Source: an uncultured Bacteroidales bacterium (GTDB lineage: Bacteria; Bacteroidota; Bacteroidia; Bacteroidales; P3). From it: a DNA stretch of 60,834 bases. How positions within the stretch are numbered: position 1 is the first letter of the stretch; the number at the start of each line of letters is the position of its first letter. This document shows positions 17,241 to 24,840 of the stretch, one piece after another. The translations under genes and the position numbers were made by a program. The DNA lies in contig CALEFF010000050.1 of assembly GCA_937876865.1 (NCBI GenBank), positions 1 to 60,834 of the forward strand, read 5' to 3'. The notes beneath the pieces are model-generated. The model had not been told where the DNA came from. It worked only from the letters and a program-made list of their open reading frames with translations, and made no database searches.

Positions 17241-17251
17241 CTTTTTTTCGC

Positions 17252-18526
17252 CTATTCTTCTGCATTGGTTTCCAATGGTTTAGACTCCTTTGGTTTTCTT
17301 TTGAAATGAGAACGAAAAACAAATCTAAAAAACACATTCATCTTAGGTTGCTTTTCTATAAGAAGAATCATTATTGAGCAAATCAAGATTGAAAACAAGA
17401 CAACTGAGAATGTAATATATTTTATTTCGGCTCCCGAAGGCATTCCTAATTGTTCTGGCACTGAGGCTAAGACTGCGGCTGCTAATCCTTTTGGAATCAT
17501 TAGTCCAATTGTGCTTTTATCAAAAATATTCGCTCCTTTTGGCGAGCAATATTTTGCAATTATTATTCTACTCAATAATAATCCAATTGTTATTAAACCT
17601 CCAATTAGGATAGATTTTGAATCGGAAAAAGGAATGCTTATTCCGATATATACAAAAAAGAATGTTTTTAACACAAAGCTTATTTCTCCAACAAAAGATG
17701 TTTCACTATCGTTTAGTTTTAAGTTTTTATCTTTTTGATATTTTTCTAAAAACTTAAAATTAAAATACTCCATATTTGCAATCGTAATTCCAAAAGATAA
17801 AGATGCAATTGCACCACTATAACCTAAGACTTCCGCTAATCCATATATAATAAAAAGATAAGCAGGTGTAAGGAACATTGAGTTTCTTAAAGAACGAATT
17901 TTTTGAAGTAAGGAAGCCCAAATCATAGCCGAAATAAAACCAAGAACAGTCGCTAAAACAAAGGAAGCAATGACGTTTCCTGCAATTTTTCCTACATTTA
18001 AATTTGCTCCCATTCTTGCTGCGTCAATAAAAGCCAAAGCAAAAACTATACAAAGCACATCTGTTATTGCCGATTCTAAAATAAGAGAAGTTTTTGTTGT
18101 ATTAGAAAGTTGCAAATGCTGTGCAAGGGGAATTACAACCGCCGAAGAAGTGCCGCCGAGTATTGCTCCGAGTGTGATACTATCAAGAAAATTCATTCCA
18201 AAACTCATACATACTCCTGCAACTACAAAGGCTGACACAACAAATCCTGTAAAGGCAAGCATAGCTGTTGATTTCCAAGAGCTTTTAAGGTCGTTTATGC
18301 TTATTCCTGTGCCACCTTCAAAAAGTATTACAATCAAAGTGATGCTTGTAAACACGCCTCCTACTGCTCCAAAGTCTGAGGGAGAAACTAATTTCAATAC
18401 TGGGCCAATTAAAACACCTATCAACAATAACAACAATACATCTGGAATTTTTTTCTTACTAAAAATCATTGCAAAAAGGTGTGCTGAAAACACCAAAATT
18501 CCTAAAAATATTAAAGTTGCACCCAT
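17252..18526 (-). CDS. Cation:proton antiporter (Na+/H+ exchanger family)
   Basis: This 424-residue membrane protein has about 12 hydrophobic segments. Conserved CPA-type features are IPDVLLLLLIGVLIGP, LFEGGTGI, LGGTSSAVVIPLA and the acidic ion-binding region LESAITDVLCIVFALAF. The ESAITD motif resembles the NhaP/CPA group rather than the ND motif of some relatives. A charged tail follows (KRKPKESKPLETNAEE), and there is no RCK domain. Likely role: sodium or potassium/proton exchange for pH and ion balance. It lies 18 bases after the dnaX tau end. Confidence 0.85.
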   Translation of the reverse strand: MGATLIFLGILVFSAHLFAMIFSKKKIPDVLLLLLIGVLIGPVLKLVSPSDFGAVGGVFTSITLIVILFEGGTGISINDLKSSWKSTAMLAFTGFVVSAFVVAGVCMSFGMNFLDSITLGAILGGTSSAVVIPLAQHLQLSNTTKTSLILESAITDVLCIVFALAFIDAARMGANLNVGKIAGNVIASFVLATVLGFISAMIWASLLQKIRSLRNSMFLTPAYLFIIYGLAEVLGYSGAIASLSFGITIANMEYFNFKFLEKYQKDKNLKLNDSETSFVGEISFVLKTFFFVYIGISIPFSDSKSILIGGLITIGLLLSRIIIAKYCSPKGANIFDKSTIGLMIPKGLAAAVLASVPEQLGMPSGAEIKYITFSVVLFSILICSIMILLIEKQPKMNVFFRFVFRSHFKRKPKESKPLETNAEE

Positions 18527-18544
18527 TTTAAATTAGTTTTTTTG

Positions 18545-20208
18545 TTAATAATTTATTTCTGCTCCTAAAACCTTTACCAATTCTGAAATATTTGGATTTT
18601 TTTCTTTCATAAATTGAAGCACCTCTCTTGGTTCGTAAAGTTTTGGTTTGTGTGAATATTCTTTAACCTTTATATTTAGATTTATTTTTTTACACTGTGT
18701 TCTGTTTTCTATAAACGATAAAATATTTGTTTTGTTGCTAAGAAGTATCTTTTCTTCTTGATGATTCAAAAGTATGATATCTACCCATTCATCGTTCTTC
18801 ACCGAAAATTCTGCTGTACTTAAAATAAAGGAAAGGTTATGTGCATCGGGAAATGCATTGACATCTAATTGTTTTAATTCTTCTGTATAAATTTTTATAG
18901 CATCTAAGAAAGATTTTACATTGTATTCTTTTTCTTTTTTCTCCTCTACGGCATTTTGTTGCTTGAATTTTTCTATCAACCCTATGTTTGCCTTAATTGA
19001 ATAAGGACTATAAACATTCAAATCCTTTTCTACCTTAGGAGATGCTATTGGTTGGTCATTTTTTTTTTAATATCCTCCGTTTGAACAGGTGGTTGCGAAG
19101 GATTTGCGTTTACTTTGTTTGTAATATAAGAGAGTTTCATCAAACAAAGTTCTACACATAATCTTTTATTGTAAGATTCCTTGTATTCTAATGCACAACT
19201 ATTGGCATAATCTAAGGCTTTGAGTATAAAATTTTGAGGAGATTGTGAGGCTTGTGTAAGGTATCTTGATTGGAGATTTACACTTGTTTCTAAGAGTGAA
19301 ACAGATTGTGCATCTTTACACACTAAAAGATTTCGTAAATGAGAGGCTAATCCGTTAATAAAACTACTACCTTCAAAACCTTGCTTTAATACTGTATCAA
19401 AAAGAAGTAAACTTTCAACTAATCTACCATTTAGCAAATAATCTGTTAGTTTAAAATAATATTCATAGTCTAATATATTAAGGTTATCTATGATATTTTT
19501 GTAGGAAAGATTTGCTGAGGTAAAAGAAACAAGTTGATCAAACATAGATAATGCGTCTCTTAATCCTCCATCGGCTTTTTGTGCTATTAGATGTAAGGCT
19601 TCTATGTCGTAGGTTATGTTTTCTTTTTGTGCTATATACTCTAAGTGTTTTGCTATGTCGTTTGTATTGATTCTTTTGAAGTCAAAAATCTGACAACGTG
19701 AAATTATAGTTGCTGGTATTTTGTGTTTTTCTGTTGTTGCTAAGATAAATTTTGCGTAAGCAGGAGGTTCTTCAAGTGTTTTAAGGAATGCGTTAAAGGC
19801 AGAAGTGCTTAACATATGCACCTCATCTATTATATATACTTTATATTTCCCATTTTGAGGTGGAATCTTTACTTGGTCTGTAAGATTTCTTATATCATCT
19901 ACCGAATTGTTTGATGCGGCATCTAATTCTACCACATTGAAAGAGGCTGATTCATTAAAAGATTTACAACTCTCACATTCATTACACGCTTCGTATTGTT
20001 CTGTTAGGTTTGTGCAGTTAATCGTTTTGGCTAATATACGTGCACAAGTTGTTTTTCCTACTCCTCTTGGTCCACAAAAAAGAAAAGCCTGTGCTAATTG
20101 ATTATTCCTAATAGCATTTTGAAGAGTTGTTGTTATATGAGCTTGACCTACAACTGAATGAAAGTCGCTTGGACGATATTTTCTTGCAGATACTACAAAA
20201 TTATTCAT
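18545..20208 (-). CDS. dnaX: DNA polymerase III tau subunit (by -1 frameshift at A10)
   Basis: Tau is the clamp-loader subunit that also links polymerase and helicase. It needs a -1 shift, or one extra A in the mRNA, at the A10 run (19059-19068). The reading then continues KKKNDQPIASPKVEKDLNVY into the frame that ends at 18545, giving about 554 residues, a normal tau length. The extension (FLDAIKIYTEELKQLDVNAF and later VLQFMKEKNPNISELVKVLG) looks like a DnaX C-terminal domain and has no proper start of its own. A sequencing error in the homopolymer would give the same picture. Confidence 0.8.
19045..20208 (-). CDS. dnaX: DNA polymerase III gamma subunit (unshifted frame)
   Basis: The unshifted product has 387 residues and stops four codons after the A10 run (KKKMTNQ stop). 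It is complete as a clamp-loader ATPase: ARKYRPSDFHSVVGQ, Walker A GPRGVGKTT, four zinc-binding cysteines in the C...C..C..C pattern (INC, EACNECESC), Walker B VYIIDEVHML, SRC sensor motif ISRCQIFDFK and GGLRDALS. It is the first gene of dnaX-antiporter, with a -7 box 24 bases upstream. Confidence 0.9.
   Translation of the reverse strand: MNNFVVSARKYRPSDFHSVVGQAHITTTLQNAIRNNQLAQAFLFCGPRGVGKTTCARILAKTINCTNLTEQYEACNECESCKSFNESASFNVVELDAASNNSVDDIRNLTDQVKIPPQNGKYKVYIIDEVHMLSTSAFNAFLKTLEEPPAYAKFILATTEKHKIPATIISRCQIFDFKRINTNDIAKHLEYIAQKENITYDIEALHLIAQKADGGLRDALSMFDQLVSFTSANLSYKNIIDNLNILDYEYYFKLTDYLLNGRLVESLLLFDTVLKQGFEGSSFINGLASHLRNLLVCKDAQSVSLLETSVNLQSRYLTQASQSPQNFILKALDYANSCALEYKESYNKRLCVELCLMKLSYITNKVNANPSQPPVQTEDIKKKMTNQ
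19059..19068 (-). other. A10 slippery site in dnaX
   Basis: There are ten consecutive A on the coding strand, followed by TGACC. A -1 shift or an 11-A transcript joins the gamma frame to the tau extension. dnaX is a classic gene for programmed frameshifting (Escherichia coli) and for transcript slippage (Thermus), so the position makes a programmed event likely. Confidence 0.7.
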
Positions 20209-20231
20209 ATTTTATTACCTAATTGAGTTTC

Positions 20232-20239
20232 CAAAATTA
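20232..20239 (-). promoter_or_regulatory. -7 box TAATTTTG for dnaX
   Basis: It matches TAnnTTTG on the minus strand, 23 bases before the dnaX ATG. It is divergent from the box at 20271. Confidence 0.6.
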
Positions 20240-20270
20240 CTATTTTTTTTTAAAACAAACAAAAAAGCTG

Positions 20271-20278
20271 TAATTTTG
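20271..20278 (+). promoter_or_regulatory. -7 box TAATTTTG for the 20294 transporter
   Basis: It matches TAnnTTTG and ends 15 bases before the ATG at 20294. It rules out the upstream TTG at 20276 as start, since that lies inside the box. Confidence 0.65.
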
Positions 20279-20293
20279 CGAAAATTTTTTAAT

Positions 20294-21520
20294 ATGAATA
20301 TTGAGACAATCGCACTTATTATTTTTGTAATTACTTATATTGGTATTATTTTTACTCGTTTGCCAAAGGTTAATATTGATAGGCCTTCTGCTGCCTTTAT
20401 TGGAGCGGTGGCAATGCTTGCTTTTTCTGTCGTAAGTTTTGAGGAGGCTGTGAGTTTTATCGATTTCAACACTATTTTCTTGCTTTTAGGTATGATGATT
20501 GTGGTTGCAGCGTTGAAATTTGATGGCTTCTTTAACTTAATTACCGAAAAAACTTTGCAATTTGCTAATTCAAAATTAAAACTCCTTATTGGTGTGGTTT
20601 TTATTAGTGGTATCGCTTCTGCTTTCCTTGTAAACGATGCCGTTGTATTGATTTTCACTCCTATTATCATTAGTATATGTCAAAGAGTGAAGATAAATCC
20701 TTTGCCTTATCTTATTGCAGAAATTCTTTCCTCTAACATAGGTAGCGTAATGACTATTACTGGTAATCCACAAAACATGTTAATTGGTTTAAATAGTGGA
20801 ATAAGTTACACAGATTTTCTTTTAAGACTTTTTCCTATCTCTTTTATTGGCATGGTGCTTTGTATTGTGGTTGTAAGGTTGATTTACAAAAAAGAATTTA
20901 AAGATTCTTCTCCTTTAAGCTACACTCCTACTCACAATTATAATTTTAAAGATATGTATTCTTCTATAATTGTGTTTGGATTAGTTGTATTAGCTTTCTT
21001 TTTTGGTAAATTATTAGGTATGTCTATTGCTGTAATTGCCTTAGCGGGTGCAAGTCTTATTATTCTCTTTGGAAAACATAAACCTGAGAAACTTATAAAA
21101 GATGTAGATTGGGTTTTGCTTTTATTTTTCGCCTCTTTGTTCATTGTTGTTGGTGCTGTGCAAAAAGTAGGCTTATTAGATGGAATTTTAAATATTGGTT
21201 TAGAGGAAAATTTCGCAGGTTTAATTTCTATTCACTCTATAAGTCTTGTTTTAAGTCAAGTTTTGAGTAATGTTCCTTATACAGTTTTGATGCTACCTTT
21301 GATGAACGTAATAGATAGCGAAACTTTATGGCTCGCATTAGCCTCTGCATCAACCTTAGCTGGCAATGCAACAATTATAGGTGCGATGGCAAATATCATT
21401 GTTATTGAATCGGCCGATAGATTTGGTGTAAAAATTGGTTTTTGGGAGTTTTTCAAATCGGGTATAATAATAACGATACTGACTTTTATTGTATCAGTAT
21501 CGTTACTCTTAATTTTATAG
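20294..21520 (+). CDS. ArsB/NhaD-superfamily ion transporter
   Basis: The 408-residue membrane protein has about 11 hydrophobic segments. Features of the ArsB/NhaD (IT) superfamily are RPSAAFIGAVAMLAF, the FLVNDAVVLIFTPI segment and the SSNIGSVMTITGNPQNMLIG re-entrant hairpin. A second half repeats the pattern (VLSNVPYTVLMLPLMNV ... ASASTLAGNATIIGAMANII). It could move arsenite, sodium or an organic/inorganic anion; the substrate cannot be told from sequence alone. No ars genes are nearby. Confidence 0.8.
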   Translation: MNIETIALIIFVITYIGIIFTRLPKVNIDRPSAAFIGAVAMLAFSVVSFEEAVSFIDFNTIFLLLGMMIVVAALKFDGFFNLITEKTLQFANSKLKLLIGVVFISGIASAFLVNDAVVLIFTPIIISICQRVKINPLPYLIAEILSSNIGSVMTITGNPQNMLIGLNSGISYTDFLLRLFPISFIGMVLCIVVVRLIYKKEFKDSSPLSYTPTHNYNFKDMYSSIIVFGLVVLAFFFGKLLGMSIAVIALAGASLIILFGKHKPEKLIKDVDWVLLLFFASLFIVVGAVQKVGLLDGILNIGLEENFAGLISIHSISLVLSQVLSNVPYTVLMLPLMNVIDSETLWLALASASTLAGNATIIGAMANIIVIESADRFGVKIGFWEFFKSGIIITILTFIVSVSLLLIL

Positions 21521-21525
21521 AAATA

Positions 21526-21596
21526 ATTCTTTGTTTTATTTTTTTATTTCTTTGAAATATTTTTTTAATTCTTTGTTTTAAAAAATTATTTCTTTG
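21526..21596. repeat. 21-bp-period array between convergent genes
   Basis: ATTCTTTG, TTTCTTTG, ATTCTTTG and TTTCTTTG start at 21526, 21547, 21568 and 21589, exactly 21 bases apart. Read from pyrG, three of the four units repeat a TAA stop codon in the same frame followed by or near AACAAAGAA. The array fills the whole gap between the transporter and pyrG. I see no hairpin. Confidence 0.85.
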
Positions 21597-21598
21597 TT

Positions 21599-23209
21599 TT
21601 ATTTCATCTTACTTGCCGCTTTAACAAAGGAAACAAATAAAGGACTTGGTTCTTCTACTGTTGAGCGGTATTCAGGGTGATATTGCACTCCTACAAAGTA
21701 TGGATGTGATGGTATTTCTACTACTTCTACAAGATTAGAATTTGGATTTATTCCCGTAGCTTTCATTCCTGCTTCTTCAAATTGCGATAGGTATTCGCTA
21801 TTAAATTCATAACGATGACGATGTCTTTCTTTTATAAATTCTTCTCCGTAAGCTTCAAAAATTTTACTTCCTTTTATTAGTTTACATTCATAAGAGCCTA
21901 ATCGCATTGTACCACCCATATTTGTAAGATTCTTTTGTGTTTCCATCATATCAATAACCGGGTGAGTAGTTGAGCCCATCATTTCAACAGAGTGAGCATC
22001 GGAAAAACCAAGTACGTTTCTCGCAAACTCAATTACTGCACATTGCATTCCAAGACAAATACCTAAGAAAGGAATATTATTTTCTCTTGCATATTTTACT
22101 GCAAGTATTTTTCCTTCTATACCTCTTGAACCAAAACCTGGTGCAACCAATATTCCTTTTAAACCTTTTAATTGTTCATCTAAATCATTTGGATTTTCTT
22201 CTAACTTTTCTGAATGAATCCATTTAAGTTTTACGTTGCATTGTGTTGTAGCTCCTGCGTGAATAAATGCTTCTGATATTGATTTGTAAGCATCTTTTAA
22301 TTCAACATACTTACCTACCAAACCTATTGTTACTTCTGTTAATGGATTTTTAAGTCTATAAAGGAAAGATTTCCATTTTTCTAAATTAGGTTCTCCTTTT
22401 GCTGTAAGACCTAATTTCTTTAATACTTGTGTATCTAATCCTTCTTTTAACATATTAAGAGGTACTTCATAAATTGTTGAAGCGTCTTTTGATTCTATTA
22501 CACTTGCTCTTTCAACATTACAGAATAGTGAGATTTTATCTCTAACACTTTCTGTCAAATCATGTTCTGTTCTACAAACTATTATATCTGGTTGAATACC
22601 TTGTTGCAACATTTCTTTAACAGAGTGTTGTGTTGGTTTTGTTTTTAGCTCTCCTGCTGCAGCAAGGTAAGGTATATAAGTTAAGTGAATAACTATTGCA
22701 TTACCTTCTAATTCCCATTTCAATTGTCTTATACTTTCTAAGAAAGGTAATGATTCTATATCTCCAACTGTTCCTCCTATTTCGGTAATTACAAAATCAT
22801 ATTCTCCCGTTTCACCTAAGAGCTTAATCCTTCTTTTAATTTCATCTGTAATATGAGGAATTACTTGAACAGTTCCTCCAAGATAATCGCCCTTTCTTTC
22901 TTTTTCTATAACGGCTTGATATATACGTCCTGTCGTTACGTTATTTGCTTGTGAGGTTCTTACATTTGTAAATCTTTCGTAATGTCCTAGGTCAAGGTCT
23001 GTTTCAGCTCCATCTTCTGTTACATAACATTCTCCGTGTTCATAAGGATTCAACGTACCTGGGTCAATATTTATGTAAGGATCTAACTTTTGTATTGTTA
23101 CTTTATAGCCTCTTGATTTTAGCAATACTGCTAATGAAGAAGATATTATTCCTTTTCCAAGCGAGGAAGTTACTCCCCCTGTTACGAAAACGTATTTTGT
23201 GTTATACAT
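21599..23209 (-). CDS. pyrG: CTP synthase
   Basis: PyrG aminates UTP to CTP using ATP and glutamine. I start it at the ATG at 23209 (536 residues, normal length), because a -7 box at 23249-23256 lies between this ATG and the longer possible start. The synthetase domain begins TKYVFVTGGVTSSLGKGI and has QKLDPYINIDPGTLNPYEHG. The glutamine amidotransferase domain has GFGSRGIEGK, the nucleophile Cys in GICLGMQCAVIEF, and HPE in QYHPEYRST. Confidence 0.97.
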   Translation of the reverse strand: MYNTKYVFVTGGVTSSLGKGIISSSLAVLLKSRGYKVTIQKLDPYINIDPGTLNPYEHGECYVTEDGAETDLDLGHYERFTNVRTSQANNVTTGRIYQAVIEKERKGDYLGGTVQVIPHITDEIKRRIKLLGETGEYDFVITEIGGTVGDIESLPFLESIRQLKWELEGNAIVIHLTYIPYLAAAGELKTKPTQHSVKEMLQQGIQPDIIVCRTEHDLTESVRDKISLFCNVERASVIESKDASTIYEVPLNMLKEGLDTQVLKKLGLTAKGEPNLEKWKSFLYRLKNPLTEVTIGLVGKYVELKDAYKSISEAFIHAGATTQCNVKLKWIHSEKLEENPNDLDEQLKGLKGILVAPGFGSRGIEGKILAVKYARENNIPFLGICLGMQCAVIEFARNVLGFSDAHSVEMMGSTTHPVIDMMETQKNLTNMGGTMRLGSYECKLIKGSKIFEAYGEEFIKERHRHRYEFNSEYLSQFEEAGMKATGINPNSNLVEVVEIPSHPYFVGVQYHPEYRSTVEEPSPLFVSFVKAASKMK

Positions 23210-23248
23210 AATAGCCAATTGTTTTGTTAATTCTAAAATAATAAACTG

Positions 23249-23256
23249 CAAAAGTA
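23249..23256 (-). promoter_or_regulatory. -7 box TACTTTTG for pyrG
   Basis: It matches TAnnTTTG on the minus strand, 39 bases before the pyrG ATG. Confidence 0.6.
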
Positions 23257-23272
23257 AAGAAAAAAAATCTCT

Positions 23273-23770
23273 TTATAAAATTATTTTAATTATTTCTTCT
23301 GGTTTTACGCTTAAAGCATTAAATATAAAATCGGATTGTTGGTAATAAACTTCTCTTTCTTTCAGAGTTTGTTTTATGAAATTAAGTAATTCTTCATCAG
23401 TTTTATTTTGTAATAAAGGACGTGGACGCTTTGCTACTTTATGTCTTGAAATTATTGCCTCTGGTGTAAGTTTTAGATAAATAGATATTCCGTTTTCTTT
23501 TACCCATTTCATATTATCATTAAAACAAACGAAGCCCCCTCCTGTTGAAATCACAATATTCTCTTCCTCTTTTAAAGTATTTATCATTTGTTTTTCCAAT
23601 GTCCTAAAAACTTCCTCACCATATTTTCTAAAAATATCGCTAACACTAAGTTTATATTGCTGTTCTATTGCTTTGTCCGTATCAATAAATTTGTAATTCA
23701 AAAGCCTTGCCAATCGTTTTCCAATTGTGCTTTTACCACTTAACATGTATCCAACAATAAATATTCGCAT
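23273..23770 (-). CDS. aroK: Shikimate kinase
   Basis: AroK phosphorylates shikimate in aromatic amino acid synthesis. The 165-residue P-loop kinase has GYMLSGKST (usual GxxGxGKS/T, with Leu where Gly or Ala is common), shikimate-binding FIDTD, the STGGG loop, and the lid KRPRPLL. It starts two bases after the tsaD stop, so it is co-transcribed with it. Confidence 0.93.
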   Translation of the reverse strand: MRIFIVGYMLSGKSTIGKRLARLLNYKFIDTDKAIEQQYKLSVSDIFRKYGEEVFRTLEKQMINTLKEEENIVISTGGGFVCFNDNMKWVKENGISIYLKLTPEAIISRHKVAKRPRPLLQNKTDEELLNFIKQTLKEREVYYQQSDFIFNALSVKPEEIIKIIL

Positions 23771-23772
23771 AA

Positions 23773-24777
23773 CTATCTTGCGTAGGCGGCTAATCCAAGG
23801 TGAGCAAAGTCTTGTTCTTGAAATTTAAACAATCCTGCTGCTGCAACCATTGCTGCATTATCTGTTGTATAGGAAAATTTCGGAATAAAGACCTCGCATT
23901 TATGTTTTTCACCCAATTCTTGTAGCCTTTTTCTAAGTTCGGAATTTGCAGATACTCCTCCTGCCACCGCAATTGTTTTTATTTTTGTATCTTTAATGGC
24001 TTTTTCAAATTTTGCGAGCAAAGAATCCACTACTGCTTTTTGAACAGAAGCTGCAATATCATTTAAATTTTCTTGAATATAGTTTGGATTTTCTTTTAGT
24101 TTATCTCGCAAAGTGTAGAGTATACTTGTCTTTAATCCAGAAAAACTATAATCATAATTTTTAATATTACTTTGCGAGAAAACAAGGTTTGGTGTCCCTT
24201 CTTTGGCTAATCTGTCAATATGAGGACCACCTGGATATGGCAAAGAAAGGATTTTCGCTGCTTTATCTATTGTTTCACCTGCCGCATCGTCTATTGTCTT
24301 TCCTATAACTTGCATTTTTCTTGGACTTTCAAGCAAAATAATTTGTGTATTACCACCTGAAACAAGTAAACATAAAAAAGGAAATTGAGGAACCTTTTGT
24401 TCTGGTGTGTCTTTTATGAAATGAGCTAACACATGTGCTTCTAAATGATTAACATCTATTAGAGGTATATTCAAAGCTCTTGCAAAACTTTTTGCAAAAC
24501 TAACACCCACCAAAAGCGATCCCATAAGTCCTGGACCTCTTGTAAAGGCTACGGCTGAGAGTTGATGTTTTGATATCTTTGCATCTTTCAAAGCCTTATC
24601 TACAACAGGGATTATATTTTGTTGATGAGCTCTTGAGGCAAGTTCTGGCACAACTCCGCCATATACTTTATGAACTTCTTGCGATGCAATAACGTTTGAT
24701 AAAACACAAAAACTACTATCAATGATTGAACACGAAGTATCATCACAAGAAGATTCTATTGCTAAAATATATTTCAT
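23773..24777 (-). CDS. tsaD: tRNA N6-adenosine threonylcarbamoyltransferase TsaD
   Basis: TsaD transfers the threonylcarbamoyl group to A37 of ANN-decoding tRNAs. I take the ATG at 24777 (334 residues), where MKYILAIESSCDDTSCS begins; a -7 box lies 18 bases upstream. The metal-binding HLEAHVLAH motif, GGNTQIIL, FSGLKTSILY and AGGVSANSELR are present. It is divergent from tamB. Confidence 0.96.
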   Translation of the reverse strand: MKYILAIESSCDDTSCSIIDSSFCVLSNVIASQEVHKVYGGVVPELASRAHQQNIIPVVDKALKDAKISKHQLSAVAFTRGPGLMGSLLVGVSFAKSFARALNIPLIDVNHLEAHVLAHFIKDTPEQKVPQFPFLCLLVSGGNTQIILLESPRKMQVIGKTIDDAAGETIDKAAKILSLPYPGGPHIDRLAKEGTPNLVFSQSNIKNYDYSFSGLKTSILYTLRDKLKENPNYIQENLNDIAASVQKAVVDSLLAKFEKAIKDTKIKTIAVAGGVSANSELRKRLQELGEKHKCEVFIPKFSYTTDNAAMVAAAGLFKFQEQDFAHLGLAAYAR

Positions 24778-24795
24778 AATATTATTTTTAATATG

Positions 24796-24803
24796 CAAAG
24801 GTA
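24796..24803 (-). promoter_or_regulatory. -7 box TACCTTTG for tsaD-aroK
   Basis: It matches TAnnTTTG on the minus strand, 18 bases before the tsaD ATG. Confidence 0.6.
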
Positions 24804-24816
24804 GTAAAAAAAGATG

Positions 24817-24824
24817 TATATTTG
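24817..24824 (+). promoter_or_regulatory. -7 box TATATTTG for tamB
   Basis: It matches TAnnTTTG, 16 bases before the tamB ATG; back to back with the tsaD promoter. Confidence 0.6.
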
Positions 24825-24840
24825 CAACCAAGTTTTTTAA

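Noticed and set aside
18545..19021. Tau extension as an independent small gene
   Set aside because: It would start at a TTG with no promoter, and the frame is open upstream to the A10 slip site; it fits as a DnaX C-terminus.
20276..20293. Longer transporter start at TTG 20276
   Set aside because: It lies within the promoter -7 box, so it would not be transcribed.
20294..21520. Naming the transporter arsB
   Set aside because: The superfamily carries many substrates and no arsenic-resistance genes are nearby.
23210..23251. N-terminal extension of CTP synthase
   Set aside because: The promoter -7 box lies within this extension, and the family starts at the ATG at 23209.
21599..24777. Riboswitch or attenuator in front of pyrG or tsaD
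   Set aside because: The leaders are only about 10-40 bases and show no stem with a C- or T-run device.
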